A DNA stretch of 64,000 bases from Candidatus Sulfopaludibacter sp. SbA3. Lineage in GTDB: Bacteria > Acidobacteriota > Terriglobia > Bryobacterales > Bryobacteraceae. The notes beneath the pieces were generated by a model that ran no database searches, was not told the DNA's origin, and saw nothing but the letters and a program-made list of their open reading frames with translations. Positions 34,767-47,286 of this stretch are shown here, one piece after another (within the stretch, counting starts at the first letter, position 1; every line of letters begins with the position of its first letter). Made by a program: the position numbers and the translations under genes. Location: the NCBI GenBank assembly GCA_945890485.1, contig CAMDCN010000012.1, positions 124,001 to 188,000 of the forward strand, written 5' to 3'.

Positions 34767-35138
34767 CTACTTCGCCCTTTTCAAAGTCATCGTTCTGGGG
34801 CCACCCTCCCGCCCCACCATGGTAAACGTCAGCTTCATCTCGTCACCCGAAAAGCTTCCTTCGTGGAGGATCCTCGCCGATCTGCCACCGTTGTCGAAGG
34901 CGACCGTGAAGGCCAGCCTCTCCCCGTCCACTTTGCCCTCGGTGATCTGCATCTGCATCCCACCGGGCCCTTCAGCGGATCCGGTTAAGTTTCCGCCTTC
35001 TTGTTGCAGTGTGTACGCGATCTGAACCTCGTCTCCACGGCGGCCCGGAACGTTGCCGGTCCACTTGCCAGTGGCGTCCGCCGGCCACACAGCCGCGGGC
35101 ATTAGCAGCACACATGACAAGAACTGACCTCGCGTCAT
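34767..35138 (-). CDS. Small secreted beta-rich protein
   Basis: A 123-residue protein with a signal peptide (MTRGQFLSCVLLMPAAVWP). The mature part is beta-rich with the repeated pattern GKWTGNV, GNLTGSAEG, GERLAFTVAF and DEMKLTFTM, as seen in small lipocalin-like proteins encoded beside many acidobacterial hydrolases. No catalytic residues are evident. It lies 7 bases after the DUF1801 gene and before the esterase on the same strand. Confidence 0.7.
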   Translation of the reverse strand: MTRGQFLSCVLLMPAAVWPADATGKWTGNVPGRRGDEVQIAYTLQQEGGNLTGSAEGPGGMQMQITEGKVDGERLAFTVAFDNGGRSARILHEGSFSGDEMKLTFTMVGREGGPRTMTLKRAK

Positions 35139-35145
35139 TTACCTG

Positions 35146-35517
35146 CTACTCCTCGTTGTTCTGAGCGATCCGCGCCTTCACCACTTTCTTGATTAGCGCC
35201 ACAGCCAACGCCTTGTCCACCGGGAACTGGATAGCCCCCTTCGAACTCCGCATTGCCTGCAACTCCGGCGGTAGCAAATCGAACACCGCCGGATTCATTA
35301 CGAACAGGCTGCAATGGCTCTTGAAGGCCCCGAAGCCAACTAGCATGCCCTTGTATTTGTAGCTCGGAATCCCGTAGCTGATCCCTTCGGTGGCGCCTTG
35401 CGGCAGCACCGATTGGATCACCGCCCGCACGTTAGCGAGCGTCGTGCGGGCGGGCTCCGGCACACTGTCCAGGTACTCTTCCACCGTGGCCGGAGCAGTT
35501 CCCTTCCGCATCGCCAT
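35146..35517 (-). CDS. DUF1801 (YdhG/iron-chaperone-like) protein
   Basis: A 123-residue cytoplasmic protein with the DUF1801 signature: VEEYLDSVPEPARTTLANVRAVI, then GISYGIPSYKYKGMLVGFGAFKSHCSL and a C-terminal PVDKALAVALIKKVVKARI. Relatives bind metals or act as stress proteins; the true role is unclear. Its ATG overlaps the stop of the VOC gene upstream in a TAATG, showing translational coupling within the sigma-factor operon. Confidence 0.85.
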   Translation of the reverse strand: MAMRKGTAPATVEEYLDSVPEPARTTLANVRAVIQSVLPQGATEGISYGIPSYKYKGMLVGFGAFKSHCSLFVMNPAVFDLLPPELQAMRSSKGAIQFPVDKALAVALIKKVVKARIAQNNEE

Positions 35518-35927
35518 TATTTAGACCCGTCCGCGTCCATCCAGAACACCTCCCAATGGTGCCCGTCCAAATCGTAGAAGCTTCGAGCGTACATGAAACC
35601 GTGGTCCATCGGCTCCATGCACGGACTCGCTCCGGCCGTCAGCGCCAGATTCACCAGCATGTCCACCTCTTCCCGGCTGCCGCACGATACGGCCAGCATG
35701 GTCTCGGTATGGGTCGCCGTATCGCACTGCTGCCGTTTCGTAAATCCGGCGAAGAACTCCTCCCGCAGCAGCATAACCAGGGCCTTGTCATTCAACTTCA
35801 TGCAAGCCGCTTTGCCATCGGTGAAGTTCGGGTCGAACCCGAACCCCAGCACCGCAAAAAAACCGATGCTGCGGTCCAGGTCCTTCACCGCCAGGTTGAT
35901 CCAAATTGCCGCTTCCCGATGCGCCAT
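35517..35927 (-). CDS. VOC-family (glyoxalase-like) protein
   Basis: A 136-residue protein. ATG 35927 is chosen because it overlaps the previous stop (TAATG) and starts MAHREAAIWINLAVKDLDRS, the first VOC strand; a longer open frame upstream has no domain content. A second half ends DLDGHHWEVFWMD, with the Glu/His pair typical of metal-binding VOC proteins. It resembles the lactoylglutathione-lyase-like proteins encoded beside ECF sigma factors. Reaction unknown. Confidence 0.85.
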   Translation of the reverse strand: MAHREAAIWINLAVKDLDRSIGFFAVLGFGFDPNFTDGKAACMKLNDKALVMLLREEFFAGFTKRQQCDTATHTETMLAVSCGSREEVDMLVNLALTAGASPCMEPMDHGFMYARSFYDLDGHHWEVFWMDADGSK

Positions 35928-36352
35928 TATTCCGCCTTCGGCATCGGCCCGTGGAAAAGCCAGCTCACGCCGAACTGGTCCGTCAACATGCCGAATCGCG
36001 CTCCCCAAAAAGAATCGCCCAGCGGACAGTCCACTTTGCCGCCCTCGCTCATCTTCGCAAACGCCGACTCCATTGCCGGCAGGTCCTCGTAGTGCAGGCA
36101 GACGCTTGCGTTCCCGCCCCGCTCCGGCCCGGGGCATTCCGGCGCCGAGTCGCTCAACATCAACAAACCGCCGCCCAGCTTCAGCTCGGAGTGCATCACC
36201 ATGCTGCCGTTCGCCGCCGCCGGGTCCGCCCCCGGCATGTCGCGCCAATGCCGCAGGTCGATCACTTCGCCGTTCAACGACTCGTTGTAGAAAGCCAGCG
36301 CCTCCGCGGCCTGGCCGTTAAAGTTCAGATAGGGGTTTAATTTTGCAACCAT
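35927..36352 (-). CDS. PhnB-like VOC-family protein
   Basis: A 141-residue protein of the PhnB/3-dmu-9_3-mt type: LNPYLNFNGQAAEALAFYNESLNGEV at the N terminus and WGARFGMLTDQFGVSWLF near the end. These usually act as glyoxalase/bleomycin-resistance-fold proteins of unknown substrate. It starts 30 bases after the sigma factor stop on the same strand and overlaps the next VOC gene by one base. Confidence 0.88.
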   Translation of the reverse strand: MVAKLNPYLNFNGQAAEALAFYNESLNGEVIDLRHWRDMPGADPAAANGSMVMHSELKLGGGLLMLSDSAPECPGPERGGNASVCLHYEDLPAMESAFAKMSEGGKVDCPLGDSFWGARFGMLTDQFGVSWLFHGPMPKAE

Positions 36353-36382
36353 GAAACGTTAGACCAGCCTGCATGGCCGAAC

Positions 36383-37339
36383 TCATCGGTCCGCGGGAAG
36401 AAAATTCGGCAGATCGAACAACGGAAACAGTATCTCGGTATCGAGGAACGAATTCCACCCCCCAATACGGTCCCCGTCCAACTCCAACACCACCAGTGCC
36501 CAGGGTCTATGTCCCCCGCCCTCCGCTGCCCGGTACTGCGCAAACGCCGGCGACCCGCACGCCGCCACGGGCAATAACCTCGATCCCCGGCAGCCCGCCC
36601 CATGGCCCAACAGCCACTCCCGCACAGGAGCCGGCCCCTGCAGCCACAGCGTGTATGGCGGCATCGAGAAGGTTGAGTCTTCGCGCAACAGCGCCACCAG
36701 GCCGTCGACGTCGTACCGCTCAAACGCCGACACATACCGCTCCAACATCTGGCCCTGCTCCGCGGAAAGCACTCCCGCCGGAGCCATTCCCCGCCGTCCC
36801 GCCAACGTCGCCCGCGCCCGCTGCAGCGCGCTGTTCACCGCCGCCACCGTCATCTCTAACCCCTCGGCCACTTCGGCCGCCGCCCAGTCCAACACCTCCA
36901 CCAACAGCAACACCGCCCGCTGCCGGGGAGGCAGATGCTGCAGCGCCGAAACAAACGCCAGGCGAATGCTCTCCCGCAGCACCAACTGTCTCGCCGGGTT
37001 CTCATCCGCCGGAATCGCCATCGCGTCTGGGACGGGTTCCAACCAGTGCGTACGCTCCCGTTTTTCGAGCGGACCCGTCGTCGTTCCCGCCGGACCCTCT
37101 TCCATCGGCCGTGCCCGCCGCCCGCGGCTCTCGATTTCGTCCAGACATACGTTGGTCGCAATGCGGTAGAGCCACGTCCGCAAAGCCGACCGGCCATCGA
37201 ATGCATCGCGGCTGCGCCAAGCCCGCAGCATCGTCTCCTGCACCGCATCGTCGGCATCGGCAATCGAACCGAGCATCCGATAGCAGTGTCCCGTCAACGC
37301 AGTCCGGTGCGCCTCTAGCTCTTGAGCGGTTTCCACCAT
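36383..37339 (-). CDS. ECF sigma factor with C-terminal SnoaL-like domain
   Basis: A 318-residue sigma factor from ATG 37339; a longer frame to 37504 would run into the divergent gene. Region 2 ([24 protein letters not shown]) and region 4 ([17 protein letters not shown], then [12 protein letters not shown]) are clear, about 20-210. The last 110 residues ([20 protein letters not shown], then [16 protein letters not shown]) form a SnoaL/NTF2-like domain, as in SigJ/SigG-type groups, where it tunes sigma activity in place of an anti-sigma factor. No anti-sigma gene is seen. VOC and DUF1801 genes follow in the same operon and are likely targets or partners. Confidence 0.88.
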   Translation of the reverse strand: MVETAQELEAHRTALTGHCYRMLGSIADADDAVQETMLRAWRSRDAFDGRSALRTWLYRIATNVCLDEIESRGRRARPMEEGPAGTTTGPLEKRERTHWLEPVPDAMAIPADENPARQLVLRESIRLAFVSALQHLPPRQRAVLLLVEVLDWAAAEVAEGLEMTVAAVNSALQRARATLAGRRGMAPAGVLSAEQGQMLERYVSAFERYDVDGLVALLREDSTFSMPPYTLWLQGPAPVREWLLGHGAGCRGSRLLPVAACGSPAFAQYRAAEGGGHRPWALVVLELDGDRIGGWNSFLDTEILFPLFDLPNFLPADR

Positions 37340-37349
37340 ACGGAAGAAA

Positions 37350-37372
37350 AGTATAGCGTCCAATGATATAGT
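37350..37372. promoter_or_regulatory. Back-to-back -10-like hexamers in a 39-base divergent spacer
   Basis: TATACT on the minus strand (about 37350-37355) lies 10 bases before the sigma factor ATG. TATAGT on the plus strand (37367-37372) lies 6 bases before the ATG at 37379. There is no room for ribosome sites, and -35 contacts would lie inside the opposite gene or spacer. Confidence 0.35.
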
Positions 37373-37378
37373 CCCGGT

Positions 37379-39841
37379 ATGAGACGGCTGGCCGTAGCTG
37401 CCTGGGCCTGCGTGTGCCTCCACGCCGCCGAAGGCAATCCCGAATTCTTTGAGACCAAGGTTCGCCCGGTGCTGGCCGAACGATGCTTCTCCTGTCACAC
37501 GCAAACGAAGCTCGGCGGCCTCGAAATGGTCTCGCAGGCCTCGCTCGCCAAGGTTGTTGTGCCTGGCAAGCCGAACGAAAGCCTGCTGCTCACCCGCGTT
37601 CGCTCAGGCGAAATGCCTCCCGCCGGCGGCAAACTGAAGGACTCCGAAATCGCCGCCCTCGAAACGTGGATCCGGGATGGCGCCGTCTGGCCCGCCTCTC
37701 CTGCCCCTGTTTCGAAATCGAAAGACTACCTCATCCGCCCCGAGCAGCGCGCCTACTGGGCCTTCCAACCGGTGCGCAAGCCCGCCGGCAATATCGACTC
37801 CCTTCTCCAAGCCGCCTGGAAGGCCAAGGGCATCACCCCCGCGCCCCCCGCCTCGAAGTCCGTCCTTCTTCGCCGCGCGACTCTCGACCTCACCGGCCTC
37901 CCGCCCACCTTCGAAGAGGCCGAGGCCTTTGTGAACGATAAGTCCCCCAGCGCCTGGGCCACCGTCATTGATCGCCTCCTCGCCTCCCCCCGCTACGGCG
38001 AACGCTGGGGCCGCCATTGGCTCGACGTCGCCCGCTACTCCGATGACAAGCTCAACTCCACGATGGATGAGCCCCAGCCGAACGCCTTCCGCTACCGCGA
38101 TTGGGTGATCGACGCCTTCAACAAAGACCTCCCCTACAACACGTTCGTCAAGGCCCAACTCGCCGCAGACCATCTTAACCAGCCCGAACTCCTCCCTGCC
38201 CTCGGCCTGTACGGGCTCAATCCCGAGTTCCAGGACGACCGCGTCGACGTCACCACCCGTGGCTTCCTCGGCCTTACCGTCGCCTGCGCCCAGTGCCACG
38301 ACCACAAGTTCGACCCCATCCCGACCAAGGACTACTACTCCCTCCTCGGCATCTTCAATAGCTCCAAGTACAAAGAGCACCCGCTAGCCGACGAGGCCAC
38401 GGTTAAAGCCTACGAGACCGCCGACAAGGCGCTTCAACGCGCCAAAGCCGACCGCGACGACTTCGTGAAGAAGCAGTCCGAACAGGTGATGGACCTCCTC
38501 GCCGCCAAGGCCGATCTCTACATGCTCGCGGCCATCGGCAAAGGCAAGCTCGATGGCCTCGACGGCGAAACCGTCGAACGCTTCAAGGCCTATCTCGCCC
38601 GGAAAGATCGCGAAGCCCCGCAAGTCCAAACCGAAAATCCCACCGAATTCCGCAACGTGCTGGTCGCCGTCCTCCGCGAAAAGCGCGCTATCGACGAAAA
38701 GAATCTCATCCGCCTAGGCGGCTCCAACGCCCGCCGCGACCTTGCCTCCGCCGACCTCCTTTCCCTCTCCAAGAACGACTTCTACCTCTACCGCGAATTC
38801 TTCGGCGCCCGAGGAGTCTTCTTCTACGGCGATGGCAAAATCGACCGCTGGCTGCAAGGCCCCTACCGCGAACACCTCGATTTCCTCCGCCAGATCATCA
38901 CCGTTGCCGAGAAGGCCCGGCCCGAACGCTACCCCTTCCTCCACACGATCTCCGACATCGAAAAGCCGCGTAATGAAAAGGTGCACCTCCGCGGCAATCG
39001 CGCCACCCTCGGCGACGAGGCCCCGCGCGGTTGGCTCGCCATCCTGTCGAAGCCCAATCAGCCAGAACTCTTCTCGAAAGGTTCCGGCCGCCTCGAACTC
39101 GCCGAGCGCATTGCCTCCCCGGACAATCCGCTCACCGCCCGCGTCATGGTGAATCGCATCTGGCAGGGCCACTTCGGCGAAGGCATCGTCCGCACGTCCT
39201 CAAACTTCGGCATCCTCGGCGAGCGGCCGTCGCACCCCGAACTCCTCGACTACCTCGCCGCCCGGTTCGTTGAAAACAACTGGAGCATCAAGAGTCTCCA
39301 CCGCGAAATCATGCTCTCGGAGACCTACCGCCTCTCCGCCGCGCCCGTCGCCACTTCGGAAAAACTCGATACGGAGAACCGTCTCTACTGGCGCTTCCCC
39401 AAGCGCCGTCTCGACGCGGAAGCGATTCGCGATTCCGTCTTGTTCGCCTCCTGCCAACTCGACCTGACTACGGGCGGCAAAGCCACACCCCTTGACGACC
39501 CGGCCAACAAGCGCCGCACCGTCTACGGCTACGTCTCCCGCCGCCGCACCGACACCATGTTGAACCTGTTCGATTTCCCCAATCCGAACAACACCTCGGA
39601 GCGCCGCATCGAAACCAATGTCCCCCTGCAGCGCCTGTTCCTTTTAAATAGCCCGTTGATGCTGAAGGCCGCCGAAGCGATCAAAGGGCCGGACCCCGCG
39701 GACGCCTACCGCCGTATCTTCGCCCGCGTGCCGACCAAAGCGGAACTCCAACTCGCCAAAGACTACCTTGCCCAGGGCGGCCAATGGTCCGAATACGTCC
39801 AGGTCCTCCTCAGCTCCAACCAATTCCTTTACATCGAGTAA
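37379..39841 (+). CDS. PSCyt1/DUF1549/DUF1553 cytochrome c protein
   Basis: An 820-residue exported protein with a signal peptide (about 1-17), a PSCyt1 heme motif CFSCH at residues 36-40, a DUF1549 region ([13 protein letters not shown], then [18 protein letters not shown], and a second [11 protein letters not shown]), and a C-terminal DUF1553 region ([22 protein letters not shown]). Compared with the truncated gene at the left edge it shows no LamG-like insert. Such proteins are typically encoded next to DUF1501 proteins, as here. They are predicted to be periplasmic hemoproteins; the electron partner and substrate are unknown. Confidence 0.9.
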   Translation: MRRLAVAAWACVCLHAAEGNPEFFETKVRPVLAERCFSCHTQTKLGGLEMVSQASLAKVVVPGKPNESLLLTRVRSGEMPPAGGKLKDSEIAALETWIRDGAVWPASPAPVSKSKDYLIRPEQRAYWAFQPVRKPAGNIDSLLQAAWKAKGITPAPPASKSVLLRRATLDLTGLPPTFEEAEAFVNDKSPSAWATVIDRLLASPRYGERWGRHWLDVARYSDDKLNSTMDEPQPNAFRYRDWVIDAFNKDLPYNTFVKAQLAADHLNQPELLPALGLYGLNPEFQDDRVDVTTRGFLGLTVACAQCHDHKFDPIPTKDYYSLLGIFNSSKYKEHPLADEATVKAYETADKALQRAKADRDDFVKKQSEQVMDLLAAKADLYMLAAIGKGKLDGLDGETVERFKAYLARKDREAPQVQTENPTEFRNVLVAVLREKRAIDEKNLIRLGGSNARRDLASADLLSLSKNDFYLYREFFGARGVFFYGDGKIDRWLQGPYREHLDFLRQIITVAEKARPERYPFLHTISDIEKPRNEKVHLRGNRATLGDEAPRGWLAILSKPNQPELFSKGSGRLELAERIASPDNPLTARVMVNRIWQGHFGEGIVRTSSNFGILGERPSHPELLDYLAARFVENNWSIKSLHREIMLSETYRLSAAPVATSEKLDTENRLYWRFPKRRLDAEAIRDSVLFASCQLDLTTGGKATPLDDPANKRRTVYGYVSRRRTDTMLNLFDFPNPNNTSERRIETNVPLQRLFLLNSPLMLKAAEAIKGPDPADAYRRIFARVPTKAELQLAKDYLAQGGQWSEYVQVLLSSNQFLYIE

Positions 39842-39846
39842 CGACA

Positions 39847-41169
39847 ATGACCCGCCGCGAACTCCTCTCCACTCTCTCCATCGGCTTCGGCGGCTGCGGA
39901 CTCGCCGCCACCGTCCCGCAGCCCCACTTCGCTCCGAAGGCCAAGCGCGTCATTTTCATCTTCCTGAACGGCGGTCCGTCGCAGGTTGATACGTTTGACC
40001 CCAAGCCCCTCCTGCAGAAGTATCACGGCAAACCCATGCCCTCCGGCGTCAATCTCAAGACGGAGCGCAAGACCGGGGCCCTCCTCGGCTCCCCGTTCGA
40101 GTTCAAACGCAGCGGCCAATCCGGCATCGAAGTCTCGGAAATCTTCCCGCGCATCGCCTCCCACATCGACGATTTCTGCGTCATCCGTTCGCTCCATACG
40201 GAGCGCCCCAACCACGAACCGTCCCTCCTGATCATGAACTGCGGCGTGCCTCTCCCCGGCCGCCCGTCCATGGGCTCGTGGCTCTCCTACGGCCTCGGCT
40301 CGATGAACAACAATCTCCCGAGCTTCGTCGTGCTCTGTCCCGGCGTTCCCGTCATCGGCTCCCAGCTGTGGACGTCCGCGTTCCTGCCCGCCGTCCACCA
40401 AGGCGTCCATATCGAAACGAAGGAGAAGGACGTCCGCAAGCTCATCCCCTACATCACCCCCCAGCGCGGCCCCGCCGAACAGCGCCGCCAGATGGATCTG
40501 CTCGGCAAGCTCAACCAAGTCCACGACCCCCACTTTGAAACCGGCGTCGAATCCATGGAGGTCGCCTACCGCATGCAGAGCGAGGCGCCCGAGGTCTTCG
40601 ACATCACGAAGGAACCGGAATCCGTCCGCGCCCGCTACGGCGATACCGCGGTCGGCCGTGGCTGCCTCACCGCGCTCCGCCTCGCCGAAAAGGGCGTCCG
40701 GATGATCCAGATTTATCACGGCAACGGCCAGCCCTGGGATAACCACGACGACATCACCATCCATCGCAAGTTGGCCAACGAAGCCGACCCCGCCATCGGT
40801 TCTTTGATGGACGACCTCAAGGCCAAGGACATGCTGAAGGACACCATCGTCCTCGTCGGCGGCGAGTTCGGCCGAACCCCTTCGATGGAGGTCTCCGGCC
40901 TCGTCAACGTCCAAAACGGACGCGACCACAACAACCACGGCTATTCGATGATCGTCGCCGGTGGCGGTTTCAAAGGCGGCAGCGTCTACGGCGCCACCGA
41001 TGACTTTGGGTTTAAGGCTGTCGAGAAGCCGATTCATCCCCACGACCTGCAGGCCACTATGCTCAACCAGCTCGGCCTCGACCACACCAAACTCACCTAC
41101 CGCTACGGCGGCCGCGACTTCCGCCTCACCGACGTCGAGGGCAACGTCATTAGGGAGCTTTTGTCATAA
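39847..41169 (+). CDS. DUF1501 protein
   Basis: A 440-residue protein starting at ATG 39847, five bases after the stop of the DUF1549/DUF1553 gene. MTRRELLSTLSIGFGGCGLA is a twin-arginine-like leader. DUF1501 features include FIFLNGGPSQVDTFDPKP, TERPNHEPSLLIMN, VLVGGEFGRTPS and DHNNHGYSMIVAGGG, matching the alkaline-phosphatase/sulfatase-like fold with metal ligands in the Asp/His-rich segments. No reaction has been assigned to the family. It probably acts outside the cytoplasm together with the cytochrome. Confidence 0.9.
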   Translation: MTRRELLSTLSIGFGGCGLAATVPQPHFAPKAKRVIFIFLNGGPSQVDTFDPKPLLQKYHGKPMPSGVNLKTERKTGALLGSPFEFKRSGQSGIEVSEIFPRIASHIDDFCVIRSLHTERPNHEPSLLIMNCGVPLPGRPSMGSWLSYGLGSMNNNLPSFVVLCPGVPVIGSQLWTSAFLPAVHQGVHIETKEKDVRKLIPYITPQRGPAEQRRQMDLLGKLNQVHDPHFETGVESMEVAYRMQSEAPEVFDITKEPESVRARYGDTAVGRGCLTALRLAEKGVRMIQIYHGNGQPWDNHDDITIHRKLANEADPAIGSLMDDLKAKDMLKDTIVLVGGEFGRTPSMEVSGLVNVQNGRDHNNHGYSMIVAGGGFKGGSVYGATDDFGFKAVEKPIHPHDLQATMLNQLGLDHTKLTYRYGGRDFRLTDVEGNVIRELLS

Positions 41170-41217
41170 CCGACTCTTCCGCATGAATTCCAGTTAAACA
41201 GGAATCCCATGTCTGTT

Positions 41218-41246
41218 TTGAGTCGAGATGTATGTTACTGTATAAG
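41218..41246 (+). promoter_or_regulatory. Promoter of the ATP synthase operon
   Basis: TTGAGT (41218-41223) and TATAAG (41241-41246) are separated by exactly 17 bases, a good sigma-70-type match (4/6 and 5/6). The predicted start, about 41253, lies only about 7 bases before the ATG at 41260, so the leader is very short and has little space for a ribosome site. Confidence 0.65.
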
Positions 41247-41259
41247 GTAGCCTTCTCGC

Positions 41260-41706
41260 ATGGACGCCACGTTAGACGCGCTCTACAACATCATCCTCCG
41301 GGGATTACCGACCTTTTTTCTGGTCCTCCTCCTCCATTTCTTCCTGAAGAGCACGTTCTTCCTACCCATGGAAAAGCTGCTGAAGGAGCGCTACGACGCG
41401 ACCGTCGGCGCCCGGAAGAAAGCCGCCGAAGCTGTATCTCGAGCCGAGAGTAAGGCCGCTGAGTACGAAGCCGCCATCACGAAGGCGCGTACGGAAATCT
41501 ATAAGTTGAACGAAGAGAAGCGCAAAGCTCTCGCCGACGAGATGTCCGCCCGTTTCGCCGAAGAGCGCAAGGCGTCCGAAACCAAGCTCGCCGAAGCCAA
41601 GGCCGACGTAGTTGCCCAGGTGGCCACCGCGCGCCAAGGCCTGCTCTCGGAAACCGAAGCCATCGCCGAAACCATCACTGCCAGCATCCTCGGGAGGACT
41701 GCTTAA
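41260..41706 (+). CDS. atpF': ATP synthase F0 subunit b' (first b-type subunit)
   Basis: A 148-residue b-type stalk protein with one N-terminal membrane helix (about 13-32, LPTFFLVLLLHFFLKSTFF) and a long charged coiled-coil (ARKKAAEAVSRAESKAAEYEAAI). Together with the next gene it gives two different b subunits, b' and b, as in cyanobacteria and some Proteobacteria. It opens the operon. No atpI, atpB or atpE precedes it. The start is close to the predicted transcription start. Confidence 0.85.
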   Translation: MDATLDALYNIILRGLPTFFLVLLLHFFLKSTFFLPMEKLLKERYDATVGARKKAAEAVSRAESKAAEYEAAITKARTEIYKLNEEKRKALADEMSARFAEERKASETKLAEAKADVVAQVATARQGLLSETEAIAETITASILGRTA

Positions 41707-41707
41707 C

Positions 41708-42310
41708 ATGCGTCGTCGTCTCCTGATTGGCTTCGTTTTGTCAACGGCCCTCCTGGTTGCCCAGGAGCATGGCGCCGCTGATCCCCACGCCGCTCCCGCC
41801 CAACATGGCGCCGCCGAGCACGGTACGGAACACGCCGAAGGCGATCCGATGCTGAAGTGGAAGATCGCGAACTTCGTCCTGCTTGTCATCGGCCTCGGCT
41901 ACCTGATCGGCAAAATGGCGCCCCCGTTCTTCGCCGGCCGCACCGCCGACATTCAGAAAGGATTGGCCGACGCCGCCGCCACGCAGAAAGAATCCGACGC
42001 CAAGGTGGCCGCCATCGAAGCGCGCCTCAAGAACCTCGAAGGCGAAATCTCCTCCATCCGCTCGAACGCCGCCGCTGAAATGGCCGCTGAAGAGGCCCGC
42101 GTGAGGAAAGAAGGCGAAGAGGCCATCGCCAAGATGAAGCACCATACGACGGTGGAAATCGAAGCCGCCACCAAGCAGGCCCAAGCCGAACTTCGCCAGT
42201 ATGCGGCGAAACTGGCTCTCGAAACCGCCGAAGGCCAGCTCCGCGGCCGGCTCAATTCTCAGGTCGATGCCGGTCTTATCAACGGCTTCCTGAAAGGATT
42301 GAACAACTAG
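41708..42310 (+). CDS. atpF: ATP synthase F0 subunit b with signal-peptide-like extension
   Basis: A 200-residue b subunit starting at ATG 41708, one base after the b' stop. The usual b start would be near the helix IANFVLLVIGLGYLIGKM (about 55-72). In front lies a signal-peptide-like segment (MRRRLLIGFVLSTALLVAQ) and a polar His-rich stretch (EHGAADPHAAPAQHGAAEHG). The C-terminal coiled-coil is normal. The extension predicts either processing or a periplasmic N-terminal tail before the membrane helix, unusual for AtpF. Confidence 0.88.
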   Translation: MRRRLLIGFVLSTALLVAQEHGAADPHAAPAQHGAAEHGTEHAEGDPMLKWKIANFVLLVIGLGYLIGKMAPPFFAGRTADIQKGLADAAATQKESDAKVAAIEARLKNLEGEISSIRSNAAAEMAAEEARVRKEGEEAIAKMKHHTTVEIEAATKQAQAELRQYAAKLALETAEGQLRGRLNSQVDAGLINGFLKGLNN

Positions 42311-42314
42311 GCCT

Positions 42315-42863
42315 ATGTCCCTCGCCGTCGCCTCCCGCTACGCCCGCGCCTTGGTCGATATTCTCATGAGTCCCGCTTCGGCGCTCACCCCGGATCTCGC
42401 GCTCGCTCAACTCCGCGTTTTTCAATCGCTTCAGCAAGATTCGGGCGATCTTCGCAACATCTTATCCTCCCCGGCCGTTGGGGCCGCCCGGAAGAAAGCT
42501 GTCGTCGAGCGCCTCGCTCCGATGGTCTCTCTTTCGACGCTCATCAAGAACTTTCTTTTCGTTTTGATCGACCATCGGCGCATCGCCATGCTGCCGGAAG
42601 TGGTCGCTTCCATCGAATCTCAACTCGACGAGCGTATGGGCATCGCCCGTGCGCAGATCACTTCGGCGCGCCCGCTCGACGCCGAACAACAGGCGCAAGT
42701 GCAGGCCGCGCTGGCAAAACTCACTGGCAAGCAGGTCCTCGGCCAGTATGCGGTTGACGAATCTCTGCTCGGCGGCGTAACCGCCCGAGTTGGTTCACGG
42801 GTTTATGACGGGTCGGTGCGCGGTCAACTGGATTCGCTGCGCGCCCGTCTGGTACGTTCCTAA
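42315..42863 (+). CDS. atpH: ATP synthase F1 subunit delta
   Basis: A 182-residue delta subunit with VASRYARALVDIL at the start, the central helical domain and the C-terminal VGSRVYDGSVRGQLDSLRARL, matching the conserved delta end. It joins the peripheral b/b' stalk to the top of F1. It follows atpF by 4 bases and precedes atpA by 24. Confidence 0.93.
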   Translation: MSLAVASRYARALVDILMSPASALTPDLALAQLRVFQSLQQDSGDLRNILSSPAVGAARKKAVVERLAPMVSLSTLIKNFLFVLIDHRRIAMLPEVVASIESQLDERMGIARAQITSARPLDAEQQAQVQAALAKLTGKQVLGQYAVDESLLGGVTARVGSRVYDGSVRGQLDSLRARLVRS

Positions 42864-42887
42864 TTCTGATACTCTCTCACGGAAACT

Positions 42888-44402
<1,515 letters not shown>

Positions 44403-44408
44403 GCCGCC

Positions 44409-45272
<864 letters not shown>

Positions 45273-45282
45273 AGATTCTTAG

Positions 45283-46755
<1,473 letters not shown>

Positions 46756-46763
46756 GGTTTTTT

Positions 46764-47171
46764 ATGCCGGCAACGTTCGAACTTGAAGTTGCGACTCCGG
46801 ATCGCCTGCTCGTTCGCGAGCAGGTGACCGAGGCCGAGGCCCCGGGCCGCGACGGCTATCTGGGCATTCTCCCGGACCACGCGCCGTTATTGACGGAGTT
46901 GGCCCCGGGTCTGTTGACCTATTCGACTGGTGGCGCCAAGCATTCTGTCGTCGTGGGTGGCGGCTGGATGGAAGTATTGCCGACCGGTGTCCGCGTCCTG
47001 GCCACCGTGGCGGAAAACCCGAACGAGATCGATCTGAAGCGTGCACAGGCTGCGTTGGATCGGGCCGAACGCAGGCTTAAAGAGAGCGGCGAGATGGACA
47101 TTTCCCGCGCCTTGGCTGCTGCCGAACGGGCCCGTGCCCGCGTTGCAGCTGCCGCCCAATTTGGCCGCTAG
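46764..47171 (+). CDS. atpC: ATP synthase F1 subunit epsilon
   Basis: A 135-residue subunit with the N-terminal beta-sandwich (FELEVATPDRLLV, GRDGYLGILPDHAPLLTEL) and a C-terminal two-helix part (DLKRAQAALDRAERRL, RALAAAERARARVAAA). It closes the operon and is followed by a strong terminator. Confidence 0.95.
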   Translation: MPATFELEVATPDRLLVREQVTEAEAPGRDGYLGILPDHAPLLTELAPGLLTYSTGGAKHSVVVGGGWMEVLPTGVRVLATVAENPNEIDLKRAQAALDRAERRLKESGEMDISRALAAAERARARVAAAAQFGR

Positions 47172-47193
47172 GCTAGGCATCACGAAAACTATT

Positions 47194-47239
47194 ACCGGCG
47201 TGGGCGTTACCGACTAGGGTGCCCACGCCGGTTTTTCCT
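47194..47239 (+). terminator. Terminator of the ATP synthase operon
   Basis: A 12-base perfect inverted repeat (ACCGGCGTGGGC, 47194-47205, with 47221-47232) with a 15-base loop is followed by TTTTT and CCTTT. Read on the minus strand it is followed by a weaker AATAGTTTTC run, so it may also end the flagellar transcript that approaches from the other side. Confidence 0.85.
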
Positions 47240-47286
47240 TTGACCGGCCGGATCCGCCGTTTAGCACCCCGCATCGCCCGCGTAGA

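Noticed and set aside
41170-41217. Terminator after the DUF1501 gene
   Set aside because: Only an imperfect GAATTCC/GGAATCC pairing without a clear T-run is present, too weak to call.
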